DNA of 64,000 nt, from the NCBI GenBank assembly GCA_034927505.1, contig JAYFPY010000010.1, positions 92,009 to 156,008 of the forward strand, in the 5' to 3' direction. Below, piece by piece: positions 33,838 through 41,393 of the stretch (its first letter is position 1; the number at the start of each line of letters is the position of its first letter). A model generated the notes under the pieces. The model had not been told where the DNA came from. It saw nothing but the letters and a program-made list of their open reading frames with translations, and made no database searches. Origin of the DNA: RUG100 sp034927505. GTDB lineage: Bacteria > Bacillota > Clostridia > Peptostreptococcales > Anaerovoracaceae. A program made the position numbers and the translations under genes.

Positions 33838-35943
33838 CTACAGCAGTTCTTTTCTGCTGAGGTTTATTCTTCCCTGGCTGTCGATCTCGGTTACCTTTAC
33901 GGTAACTTCGTCTCCGATGTTCATTACATCCTCGACTTTTTCCACTCTTTCCTTTGCCATCTTCGAGATGTGCAGCAGGCCGTCCTTGCCCGGCAGCACC
34001 TCTATGAAAGCTCCGAAATTCATGATCCTGACTACCTTGCCGGTATATACTTCGCCGACTTCAACCTCTTTTGTGAGAAGTTCTATTTCATTTACGCCCT
34101 TTTCGGCGCTTTCCATATCCGGAGCAGCTATGAATACCTGCCCGTCGTCATCGATGTCGATCTTGACGCCTGTTCTTTCAACGATGCCGTTGATAGTCTT
34201 TCCACCCGGACCGATGATCACTCTGATCTTGTCCGGATCGACGTGCATCGATATGATCCTCGGTGCATACGGTGACATTTCTTTTCTCGGTTCAGGTATC
34301 TCTGCCAGCATCTCTTCCATGATGTGCATTCTTCCTGCCTTGGCCTGTGCAAGAGCATCTTTCAAGATCTCTCTGGAAAGACCGTGGACCTTGATGTCCA
34401 TCTGAATGGCAGTGATGCCTTCTGCTGTTCCTGTTACCTTAAAGTCCATGTCTCCGAGGAAGTCTTCCATTCCCTGTATATCGGACAATATAGCAAACTT
34501 GCTGGTGCCGTCCTCTTCTACTCTTTCTATCAGTCCCATAGCTATACCTGAAACCGGTGCCTTGATAGGAACGCCGGCATCCATGAGAGCCAGTGTGGAT
34601 CCGCATGTGGAAGCCATTGAAGATGATCCGTTAGAAGAAAGTATTTCCGATACCACTCTTATGGCATACGGGAATTCTTCAACGCTCGGCAGTACCGGTA
34701 TCAGTGCCCTTTCAGCCAGCGCACCGTGTCCGATCTCTCTTCTTCCCGGGCTTCTTATAGGTTTTGCTTCTCCTACTGAATACGGCGGGAAGTTATAGTG
34801 ATGCATATATCTTTTTTCTGTAAGATCCTGTATACCGTCTATTCTCTGTCCGTCGCTGACAGGGCCCAGTGTGGCCACTGACATTGCCTGCGTCTGTCCT
34901 CTCTTGAATAGTCCGCTTCCGTGCGCTCTCGGCAGCACTCCGGTGTCTATCCAGATAGGGCGGACCTCGTCGTATTTTCTGTTGTCCGGTCTGATGCCGT
35001 CATCCAGGATGAGGCTCCTTACCTGTTCCTTTGTTATATTGTACAGAACAGCTGCTATATCCTTTTCCTGTTCCGGGAATTCTTCAACGAAATGTTCCTG
35101 AGTTTCCACTTCAACAGCGTCCATGTTGTCCAGTCTTTCCTGCTTTTCAAATGTCTGGACTGCAGCTCTCATCTTGTCTTCTGCATAAGCTCTGACTGCT
35201 GTCTCTATTTCTTCCGGAACTGTTGCCAGTTCTACATCCTGTTTTGGCTTTCCGACTTCGGCAACGATTTCTTCTATGAAAGCAACGATCTTCTTGATTT
35301 CTTCATGTCCGAACATGATCGCATCAAGAACTGTTTCTTCTGAAATGATGTTTGCTCCGGCTTCCACCATCATGATGGCTTCCTTGGTTCCTGCCACTGT
35401 CAGATCCAGGTCGCTTTCCAGTTTCTGAGCCTGCGTAGGGTTTACAACGAATTCACCGTCGACTCTGCCGACCTTTACCGATCCTGTCGGACCGTCCCAT
35501 GGGATATCCGATATTGCCAGTGCCACTGATGAACCTATCATGGCTGCGATTTCCGACGGCGCATCATAGTCTATACTCATTACTGTAGCAACTACCTGCA
35601 CATCATTGTAATAGCCCTTCGGGAACAAAGGCCTCAACGGTCTGTCCATCAGTCTTGAGAACAGAGTTGCAGTCTCGCTGGGTCTTCCTTCTCTTTTGAT
35701 GAATCCGCCCGGGATCTTCCCTGCTGCATACATTTTTTCTTCATAATTGCAGTTGAGCGGGAAAAAATCGATGTCCGGTCTTGGTTCTTTGCTGGCTACT
35801 ACTGTTACATTTACTACAGTATCCCCATACTTTACCATTACCTGTCCGTTGGTCTGTTCGCAGACTTTGCCGATTTCCAGCTCTAAAAGTCTGCCTCCCA
35901 GAGCCGTTCTGAATGTCTTAAAATCTTCATACTTCATTAACAA
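33838..35943 (-). CDS. pnp: Polynucleotide phosphorylase
   Basis: 3'-5' phosphorolytic exoribonuclease of RNA turnover. The 701-residue protein has two RNase PH domains (the first with KREGRPSETATLFSRLMDRP, the second with GSSSMASTCGSTLALMDAG and the metal/phosphate region DIQGMEDFLGDMDFKVTGT), an alpha-helical linker, a KH domain (IIGPGGKTINGIVERTGV) and a C-terminal S1 domain (YTGKVVRIMNFGAFIEVLPG). The order rpsO-pnp is conserved across bacteria; here pnp is separated from rpsO by a terminator and has an AGGAGG site. Confidence 0.98.
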   Translation of the reverse strand: MLMKYEDFKTFRTALGGRLLELEIGKVCEQTNGQVMVKYGDTVVNVTVVASKEPRPDIDFFPLNCNYEEKMYAAGKIPGGFIKREGRPSETATLFSRLMDRPLRPLFPKGYYNDVQVVATVMSIDYDAPSEIAAMIGSSVALAISDIPWDGPTGSVKVGRVDGEFVVNPTQAQKLESDLDLTVAGTKEAIMMVEAGANIISEETVLDAIMFGHEEIKKIVAFIEEIVAEVGKPKQDVELATVPEEIETAVRAYAEDKMRAAVQTFEKQERLDNMDAVEVETQEHFVEEFPEQEKDIAAVLYNITKEQVRSLILDDGIRPDNRKYDEVRPIWIDTGVLPRAHGSGLFKRGQTQAMSVATLGPVSDGQRIDGIQDLTEKRYMHHYNFPPYSVGEAKPIRSPGRREIGHGALAERALIPVLPSVEEFPYAIRVVSEILSSNGSSSMASTCGSTLALMDAGVPIKAPVSGIAMGLIERVEEDGTSKFAILSDIQGMEDFLGDMDFKVTGTAEGITAIQMDIKVHGLSREILKDALAQAKAGRMHIMEEMLAEIPEPRKEMSPYAPRIISMHVDPDKIRVIIGPGGKTINGIVERTGVKIDIDDDGQVFIAAPDMESAEKGVNEIELLTKEVEVGEVYTGKVVRIMNFGAFIEVLPGKDGLLHISKMAKERVEKVEDVMNIGDEVTVKVTEIDSQGRINLSRKELL

Positions 35944-36008
35944 CTACCTCCTGTTAATGGTCCTTCGATATATACACAGCTTATTCTGTATATTTTAGTT
36001 TTATAAAT

Positions 36009-36036
36009 AAAAGCGAAGCATCCTGCTCCGCTTTTA
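36009..36036 (-). terminator. Terminator between rpsO and pnp
   Basis: AAAAGCGGAGCA pairs with TGCTTCGCTTTT on the minus strand (12 bp, one mismatch/wobble), followed by ATTTATAAAA. Its weak T-run could allow partial read-through to pnp. Confidence 0.7.
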
Positions 36037-36046
36037 ATCCTTGTTC

Positions 36047-36313
36047 TTACTTTCTCAAACCTAAACGAGCAATCAGATCTCTGTATCTTTCAAGATCTTT
36101 CTCCTTCAGATAATTGAGAAGGTTTCTTCTCTGTCCTACCATTTTGAGAAGTCCTCTTCTTGAATGGTGGTCCTTTTTGTGTACCTGCAGATGCTGGTTC
36201 AGATCATTGATCCTGTATGTAAGGATCGCTACCTGTACCTCCGGGGAACCTGTGTCTCCCTCTTTACGCTGATACTCTTTTACGATTTCCGCTTTTTTTG
36301 CCTGATCGATCAT
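36047..36313 (-). CDS. rpsO: 30S ribosomal protein S15
   Basis: The 88-residue S15 binds 16S rRNA helices 20-22. The start at 36313 (MIDQAKKAEIVKEYQ) gives the normal length and has AAGGAG seven bases upstream; a longer frame to 36382 runs through the leader structure and is rejected. Family core residues are GDTGSPEVQVAILTYRI, DHHSRRGLLKMVGQRR and LLNYLKEKD. Autoregulation through the upstream three-way-junction-like leader is likely. Confidence 0.98.
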   Translation of the reverse strand: MIDQAKKAEIVKEYQRKEGDTGSPEVQVAILTYRINDLNQHLQVHKKDHHSRRGLLKMVGQRRNLLNYLKEKDLERYRDLIARLGLRK

Positions 36314-36336
36314 GTTATTTCTCCTTTTCTTCATAC

Positions 36337-36385
36337 ACCTTGTTCCGAGTCCCCGTCGGAGTTTCCGTAGAACCAGGCACAAGGT
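36337..36385 (-). promoter_or_regulatory. rpsO: Candidate S15-binding leader of rpsO
   Basis: Perfect 7-bp arms ACCTTGT and ACAAGGT enclose a shorter stem, TCCGA with TCGGA, plus a possible CTACGG/CCG arm, ending 12 nt before the AAGGAG site. S15 autoregulatory leaders with junctions mimicking 16S rRNA are known in Bacillota; the match is by shape only. Confidence 0.55.
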
Positions 36386-36434
36386 AAAATCACTAATGTC
36401 TTACTATAACACGGCTGTTCCAATATTGCAACCG

Positions 36435-36842
36435 TTATATCACACATACCAGCGGCAGCAGTACATTTCCGGTCACAATAGTGACGGCTGCCATTACGAA
36501 AACGGTCCTGCCGTAGACTCTTTCAAAACCCCGTTCATCAAATCGGTTTCGTATACTGTTTATACTGATTATCATCATCGCACACAGCAGTATGTTCATA
36601 ATGCCCCATATGTTCACGAATTCAATGAGTCCCGTCTCCAGCGCATCCGGAAACAAGTTGGCTCCGACCAGTATATTGGACACGGCACCGAAGAAAGCAG
36701 CCGGTATCATCCCCAGCGGATCTATCTCATGGACCGTAGCCAGATACAACATGATCATGATCCATATCAATGTTGCGAAAAGAGCCACAAAGCACTTTAT
36801 GTATGTGCCCCATCCGTTTCGAACAAGATTCAGACTGGTCAT
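36435..36842 (-). CDS. Multi-pass membrane protein, C-terminal part of a frameshift-split gene
   Basis: The 135-residue frame has three or four hydrophobic helices (CFVALFATLIWIMIMLYLA, IPAAFFGAVSNILVGANL, VNIWGIMNILLCAMMIISIN, VFVMAAVTIVTGNVLLPLV). No ribosome site precedes the ATG. The same frame is open upstream (DVIKTKGTDNQNKIKTTEI) back to an A7 run that lies in the 3' end of the 36893-37150 gene. A -1 shift there would join both parts into one 238-residue protein. It therefore looks like the second half of a single membrane protein. Function unknown. Confidence 0.6.
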   Translation of the reverse strand: MTSLNLVRNGWGTYIKCFVALFATLIWIMIMLYLATVHEIDPLGMIPAAFFGAVSNILVGANLFPDALETGLIEFVNIWGIMNILLCAMMIISINSIRNRFDERGFERVYGRTVFVMAAVTIVTGNVLLPLVCVI

Positions 36843-36892
36843 TATTTCTGTCGTTTTGATCTTGTTCTGATTGTCTGTGCCTTTAGTTTTGA

Positions 36893-37150
36893 TTACATCT
36901 TTTTTTCCACATACGTTCCCGTAGTGACTACCGGCGTATCGTTTGCCTTTCCGATCTTGTTTATCTCAGTCATCATAGAACTGTTTTCTGTCTTGGCTTC
37001 TTTCCAGTAGTCCTTCTGTGCGTTATTGTCCTTCAGCAGATACCCGCATGTAAGGGCCAGATAAACAATACATACCAACAGATATAATACTACTGTCAGT
37101 ATCAGTCTCTGCTTTTTCCATTTCTCAAGTTTGTTTATTTTTTCAAACAT
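36893..37150 (-). CDS. Membrane protein, N-terminal part of a frameshift-split gene
   Basis: The 85-residue frame starts MFEKINKLEKWKKQRL (ATG at 37150; the frame upstream reads through the tsf terminator and is rejected). One helix (LTVVLYLLVCIVYLALTCGY) is followed by a soluble loop ending TGTYVEKKM. The stop comes just after GAAAAAAAGATGTAA: the heptamer A-AAA-AAG is in frame, and reading after a -1 slip continues EKK-DVIKTKG into the 36842-36435 frame. Either a homopolymer error or mutation, or programmed slippage, splits the gene. Confidence 0.6.
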   Translation of the reverse strand: MFEKINKLEKWKKQRLILTVVLYLLVCIVYLALTCGYLLKDNNAQKDYWKEAKTENSSMMTEINKIGKANDTPVVTTGTYVEKKM

Positions 37151-37173
37151 ACTTCTGCATCTCTCATTTCTAT

Positions 37174-37222
37174 CAAAAGGCCCCTGATGGCAATATACAT
37201 GTGCTGCTGTCAGGGGCTTTCT
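37174..37222 (-). terminator. Terminator of rpsB-tsf
   Basis: AAAGCCCCTGA pairs with TCAGGGGCCTTT on the minus strand around a long loop, ending in TTTTG, 22 nt after the tsf stop. Confidence 0.8.
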
Positions 37223-37243
37223 CATCTGTATTATTGAAGCCGT

Positions 37244-38164
37244 TTATTTCTTTGCTGCTGCCTGCTGTGCTGCGACTTCAGCTGCGAAATCTTCTTCTTT
37301 CTTTTCTATGCCTTCGCCCACTTCGAATCTTACCATGCTTGCGATAGCCATATCGGTCCCCGCTGCCTTGGCACATTCGTCAATGTACTGTTTTACTGTA
37401 AGATCGCTGTTCTTTACGAACTTCTGATCTACCAGGCATACTTCCTTCAGTTCTTTTTTGATCTTGCCTGCTACGATCTTGTCGACCATGGCTTCCGGCT
37501 TTCCTTCATTGAGGACTTCCTGTCTGAGGACTTCCTTTTCGTGATCCAGATAAGCCTGATCCACCTGGCTTTCATCCATGAACTTAGGATTCATGGAAGC
37601 CACCTGCATGGCTACGTCCTTGCCGCATACGGCAACTGCCGACAGCTCGGCATCTGTTTTGATGCCTGTTATAACGCCTATCGTTCCGCCGCCGTGAACG
37701 TATCCGGTGTATACTACGCCCGGCTCGTTCAGCTTTTTGAATCTTCGGATGTTCATGTTTTCTCCGATAGTTGCGATCTTGTTGTTCAGTGCTTCCTGTA
37801 CTGTGCCGCCTTCAAATGACAGCGCCATGAACGCATCCATATCGGCTGCATCCGATGTCAGGGCCAGATCTGCCAGTCCCTGTACAAAGTTGATGAAATC
37901 ATCATTCTTTGCAACAAAGTCTGTTTCCGAATTTACTTCTACTATGGCCGCTGATTTGCCGTCTGCTGCAAAAGCCGTCTTGACAAGCCCCATTGCTGCG
38001 ATCCTGTCAGCCTTTTTTGCTGCCTTTGACAGTCCCTTCTCTCTGAGAAGATCCACTGCCTTGTCTATATCCCCGTCTGTTTCAACGAGTACTTTTTTAC
38101 AGTCCATCATGCCTGCGCCTGTCATTTCACGCAGTTTCTTTACCAGTGCTGCTGTTACTGCCAT
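37244..38164 (-). CDS. tsf: Elongation factor Ts
   Basis: Nucleotide exchange factor for EF-Tu. The 306-residue protein opens with the UBA-like N-terminal domain (ALVKKLREMTGAGMMDCKK) and carries the TDFVAKND motif (VNSETDFVAKNDDFINFV) that contacts EF-Tu. The core has EPGVVYTGYVHGGGTIGVI and, near the end, KQYIDECAK. Its start overlaps the rpsB stop by one base (TAATG). Confidence 0.98.
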   Translation of the reverse strand: MAVTAALVKKLREMTGAGMMDCKKVLVETDGDIDKAVDLLREKGLSKAAKKADRIAAMGLVKTAFAADGKSAAIVEVNSETDFVAKNDDFINFVQGLADLALTSDAADMDAFMALSFEGGTVQEALNNKIATIGENMNIRRFKKLNEPGVVYTGYVHGGGTIGVITGIKTDAELSAVAVCGKDVAMQVASMNPKFMDESQVDQAYLDHEKEVLRQEVLNEGKPEAMVDKIVAGKIKKELKEVCLVDQKFVKNSDLTVKQYIDECAKAAGTDMAIASMVRFEVGEGIEKKEEDFAAEVAAQQAAAKK

Positions 38165-38940
38165 TACTCTGCTACCTCCTCTGCCTGTGCTGCTGTTTCT
38201 GCTGCCTCTTCTTCTGCTGCTGTTTCCGGATCTTCTTCCGGAGCCTCAGCCATGCTCTCACCCTGCTTTCCTTCGATGACTGCATCAGCCATGCTTGCGG
38301 AAATCAGTTTTACAGCTCTGATAGCGTCGTCGTTTGCAGGTATTATGAAATCAACATCATCCGGATCGCAGTTAGTATCCACGATGCCTATTACAGGTAT
38401 GCCGAGGATCCTTGCTTCTCTTACTGCTATTTTTTCCTTCTTAGGGTCAACTACGAAGATCGCTCCCGGCATTCCCTTCATCTCTCTGATGCCGCCGAGG
38501 AATTTCTGGAGCTTTTCATGCTCGTGTCTGAGATTCAGAACTTCCTTTTTGGACAGTTTGTCGAATGTACCGTCTTCTTCCATAGTCTCGATTTCTACCA
38601 GTCTTCTGATTCTTGCCGAAATAGTCTTGTAGTTTGTCAGCATTCCGCCCAGCCATCTCTGGTTGACGTAGTACTGTCCGCATCTTTCAGCTTCGTCCTT
38701 GATTGCTGACTGAGCCTGTTTCTTCGTTCCTACAAACAGAACAGGTCTGCCGCTCTCACTGACTTCTCTCATAAAGTTATAAGCGTCGTCGATGAGCTGT
38801 ACAGTCTTCTGAAGATCGATTATGTAGATACCGTTTCTTTCAGTAAAAATGTATGGAGCCATCTTAGGGTTCCATCTTCTTGTCTGGTGTCCGAAATGCA
38901 CACCTGCTTCGAGTAATTGTTTCATTGAAATTACTGCCAT
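38164..38940 (-). CDS. rpsB: 30S ribosomal protein S2
   Basis: The 258-residue S2 has the conserved start MKQLLEAGVHFGHQTRRWNP, the block IYIIDLQKTVQLIDDAYNFM, RWLGGMLTN and DPKKEKIAVREARILGIP. A 30-residue acidic Ala/Glu tail (EEDPETAAEEEAAETAAQ) extends past the usual core end and is common in Clostridia. AGGAGG precedes the ATG. It heads the rpsB-tsf operon. Confidence 0.98.
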   Translation of the reverse strand: MAVISMKQLLEAGVHFGHQTRRWNPKMAPYIFTERNGIYIIDLQKTVQLIDDAYNFMREVSESGRPVLFVGTKKQAQSAIKDEAERCGQYYVNQRWLGGMLTNYKTISARIRRLVEIETMEEDGTFDKLSKKEVLNLRHEHEKLQKFLGGIREMKGMPGAIFVVDPKKEKIAVREARILGIPVIGIVDTNCDPDDVDFIIPANDDAIRAVKLISASMADAVIEGKQGESMAEAPEEDPETAAEEEAAETAAQAEEVAE

Positions 38941-38944
38941 TTTT

Positions 38945-39122
38945 TGTTCCTCCTGGTTTTAAACATCCACCGCATGACATTCGCTGTGTGAAACCGGTCA
39001 GGTTGGCTTAAAACCTGCTCCCCGGCACCATCTCACAAGTCTTCCGATGTGTTTGATACAACTTGCGTCCGCTTTTTCTGCGAACCGTATTATATAATAC
39101 TATAAACCCATTGAAATTGCAA
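38945..39122 (-). promoter_or_regulatory. rpsB: rpsB promoter and structured 5' leader
   Basis: TTGCAA (39117-39122), 17-bp spacer, TATTAT (39094-39099). The ~145-nt leader folds a long arm near 39000: CCGG..CAGGTT pairs with AACCTG.CCGG, with TGTGA/TCACA outside it. Structured rpsB leaders bound by S2 are known in bacteria; assignment is by position and shape. Confidence 0.55.
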
Positions 39123-39130
39123 GGGATTTT

Positions 39131-39475
39131 TCATGTCTTCCGACGGCCTCCGCCGTTTTCCATATACATGTGGAACGCCTTTCTCGCATTTCTGTATGAG
39201 TTCACTCCCATTGTGACGCTCTGCCCCGTTTCGAAAATGATTTCACTGTCCCTCATTCCGAATACTTTGTCGAAATTTACAAGGCAGTATTTGTGACATG
39301 TGAAAAACCGGTCGTCCAGTTTTTCTTTCAATTCGGCAATGCTGCCCGTCTTCCTTATAGTGTTTTTTTCCGTGAATATCTGTATTTCCTTCCCCTCCTG
39401 TCTTACAAATACAATATCAGAGATATTCAGTTTCCATGTTTCTTTCTTTCCTCTTATGCATAAACACTTTGCCAT
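39131..39475 (-). CDS. Stand-alone LytTR DNA-binding domain protein
   Basis: The 114-residue protein is a LytTR domain without a receiver: ISDIVFVRQEGKEIQIFTEK, IRKTGSIAELKEKLDDRFF, TCHKYCLVNFDKVFGMRD. Such free LytTR proteins bind imperfect direct repeats and often govern competence, bacteriocins or surface genes. The C-terminus (ENGGGRRKT) is short and basic. No gene of its own operon is evident, so the regulon is unknown. A GGAGGAAG site precedes the ATG. Confidence 0.85.
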   Translation of the reverse strand: MAKCLCIRGKKETWKLNISDIVFVRQEGKEIQIFTEKNTIRKTGSIAELKEKLDDRFFTCHKYCLVNFDKVFGMRDSEIIFETGQSVTMGVNSYRNARKAFHMYMENGGGRRKT

Positions 39476-39512
39476 CTCTTCCTCCTTATCTCATTTCCCT
39501 TTCTCCCTGTAA

Positions 39513-39545
39513 TAAAAAACCGCACCCTTAAACTGCGGGCACGGT
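39513..39545 (-). terminator. Terminator of gmk-rpoZ
   Basis: CCGTGCCC pairs with GGGTGCGG (two G-U) on the minus strand, followed by six T, 17 nt after the rpoZ stop. Confidence 0.85.
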
Positions 39546-39561
39546 CATTATTCAAAATCAT

Positions 39562-39759
39562 TTACTCATCACGTTTGTATGTGATGTAGTCTTCGGCTAT
39601 TTCAAAAGCCGCTATAGATACGGGCTTTTCTATTTCCGGATCATCTATGAGTATCGGTTTTCCGTCGATGATGTCCCTCGCCCTTTTTGCTGCCAGTATC
39701 ACCAAAGTGTATCTGCTGTCAGCCTTTTTTCTTATTTCGTTTATGGATGGGTATAGCAT
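39562..39759 (-). CDS. rpoZ: DNA-directed RNA polymerase omega subunit
   Basis: The 65-residue omega assists assembly of the beta-prime subunit. MLYPSINEIRKKADSRYTLVILAAKRARDI contains the conserved YxLVxxAAKRAR block, and KPVSIAAFEIAEDYI is the second conserved helix. Its start overlaps the gmk stop by one base. Confidence 0.93.
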   Translation of the reverse strand: MLYPSINEIRKKADSRYTLVILAAKRARDIIDGKPILIDDPEIEKPVSIAAFEIAEDYITYKRDE

Positions 39760-40373
39760 TATATTTCCTCCTTATATGTATCTATCACTTTGTAAATGTC
39801 ATCTGTGACTCTTGAATGCTCCGCTGTTATTATCGCCTCGACTCTTGAAACTGCCTCTTCCACTACTCCGTTGACTACGCAGTAGTCGTACTTGTCTATA
39901 TATCCGATCTCCGACAGAGCCTCGCTGAGCCTCAGTTCTATGACATCATCGCTGTCCGTTCCTCTCCCGGTTATTCTTTTCCTAAGTTCTGCCATTGACG
40001 GCGGCAGGATGAATATGAACACTCCTTCGGGGCAGGTCTCTTTTATTTTCATTGCACCCTGTATATCGATCTCAAGCACCACATCATAGCCCTTGTCCAG
40101 CATTTCGAAAACATTTTCCCTGGGGGTGCCGTAGTAATTCTCGTATACCTGAGCATGTTCCAGAAAACCATCTCTGTCTATATTGTCCATGAATTCTTCC
40201 TTTGTAACAAAGAAGTAATTCTCTCCGTGTACCTCCCCCGCTCTCATGGGTCTGGTCGTCATGGACACCGACAATATTACATTTTCCATATCCTCCGCCA
40301 CTCCGGCGCATATTGTTCCTTTTCCTGCTCCGGAAGGCCCTGATATTACCAGCAAACGGCCTCTTTTGTTCAT
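39759..40373 (-). CDS. gmk: Guanylate kinase
   Basis: Phosphorylates GMP to GDP. The 204-residue protein has the P-loop VISGPSGAGKGTICAG, the GMP-binding SMTTRPMRAGEVHGENYFFV and GTPRENVFEMLDKGYDVVLE with DIQGAMKIKET. Length is typical. The usual neighbours yicC (upstream) and rpoZ (downstream) are present, but remA (DUF370), often found between yicC and gmk in Bacillota, is absent from the 67-nt gap. Confidence 0.97.
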   Translation of the reverse strand: MNKRGRLLVISGPSGAGKGTICAGVAEDMENVILSVSMTTRPMRAGEVHGENYFFVTKEEFMDNIDRDGFLEHAQVYENYYGTPRENVFEMLDKGYDVVLEIDIQGAMKIKETCPEGVFIFILPPSMAELRKRITGRGTDSDDVIELRLSEALSEIGYIDKYDYCVVNGVVEEAVSRVEAIITAEHSRVTDDIYKVIDTYKEEI

Positions 40374-40440
40374 TGCATCTCCTTATACTGCTTTTCGTGA
40401 ACATAAATTATATCATTTGAAGATGCTTTTTTCAATAGCA

Positions 40441-41322
40441 TTACTCTATATTCTGTACCTGCTCTCTTATTTTTTCTACCTCGCTTTTGATTTCCAGCAT
40501 GATATTAGTTATATCCATATCATTGGCCTTGGATCCGATGGTATTCGCTTCCCTGTTCATCTCCTGTACCAGGAAATCCAGCTTTTTCCCGTTTGAACTG
40601 TCGGCGTTCAAGATATCGTGAAGCTGCTGTATATGGCTGTCCAGGCGCACCAGTTCTTCTGTTATGTTGGCCTTGTCTGCGAATATGGCGGCTTCCAGGA
40701 GCACCCTGTCTTCCGGCACCTCTATTGAATTGCCTACCAGTTCCTTTATCCTGTCGTTCAACTTCGCAGCATAGTTCTTCCCCACTTCGGGAGCCTTCTT
40801 TTCGATTTCTTTGACGTGATCGCGGATCAGATTCCCTCTCATCTCCAGATCTTTCTTCAGTTTTTCTCCCTCAACGGTCCTCATTTTATCGTGATTGTCA
40901 AGAGCAGTCTTCACAGCTTCGATTATTGCATCGCCGACTTCTTCTTCATTTTCCACGTCCGGGATGGATTTCAGGACATCAGGCATGCCTGACAGCAGTT
41001 CCAGCGTCACCTCGCCGTCTATTCCGAATTCTTTCTTCATTGCGTTGAGATTGTCTACATACTGCTTTGCGACGGTGGAATTCAGTTTTATATTCAGATC
41101 GTCTTCAGTGATACTCTCAACGATTATTGAAGTCTCCACCTTTCCTCTCTTTATAGTCTCCTTGATTTTGCTCTTTATCCTGTCTTCTGCAAAAGAATAC
41201 CTTCTGGGCATCTTCACGTATATGTCCGAGTATCTGTGATTTACAGATTTTATTTCACATACGATATTTCTCTTCCCATCGGTGAATTCTCCCTTGCCGA
41301 ACCCTGTCATACTCTTGATCAT
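40441..41322 (-). CDS. yicC: YicC-family endoribonuclease
   Basis: The 293-residue protein has the family start MIKSMTGFGKGEF, then CEIKSVNHRYSDIYVKMPRR, the conserved LEAAIFADKANITEELVRL and the C-terminal DFLVQEMNREANTIGSKAND with MLEIKSEVEKIREQ (DUF1732). E. coli YicC is an endoribonuclease; activity in Clostridia is inferred. It heads the yicC-gmk-rpoZ unit. Confidence 0.92.
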   Translation of the reverse strand: MIKSMTGFGKGEFTDGKRNIVCEIKSVNHRYSDIYVKMPRRYSFAEDRIKSKIKETIKRGKVETSIIVESITEDDLNIKLNSTVAKQYVDNLNAMKKEFGIDGEVTLELLSGMPDVLKSIPDVENEEEVGDAIIEAVKTALDNHDKMRTVEGEKLKKDLEMRGNLIRDHVKEIEKKAPEVGKNYAAKLNDRIKELVGNSIEVPEDRVLLEAAIFADKANITEELVRLDSHIQQLHDILNADSSNGKKLDFLVQEMNREANTIGSKANDMDITNIMLEIKSEVEKIREQVQNIE

Positions 41323-41393
41323 ACAATTATTCTCCTTTTTTTCTAAATTTATGATACTATGGATATTATATCACAGGAGGGCGAAAAGAAAAA

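Noticed and set aside
36314..36382. N-terminal extension of S15 to 36382
   Set aside because: The extension crosses the leader stem and lacks a ribosome site; the 88-residue form matches the family.
39063..39296. Plus-strand frame overlapping the rpsB promoter and LytTR gene
   Set aside because: No ribosome site or protein-like features; it is antisense to supported features.
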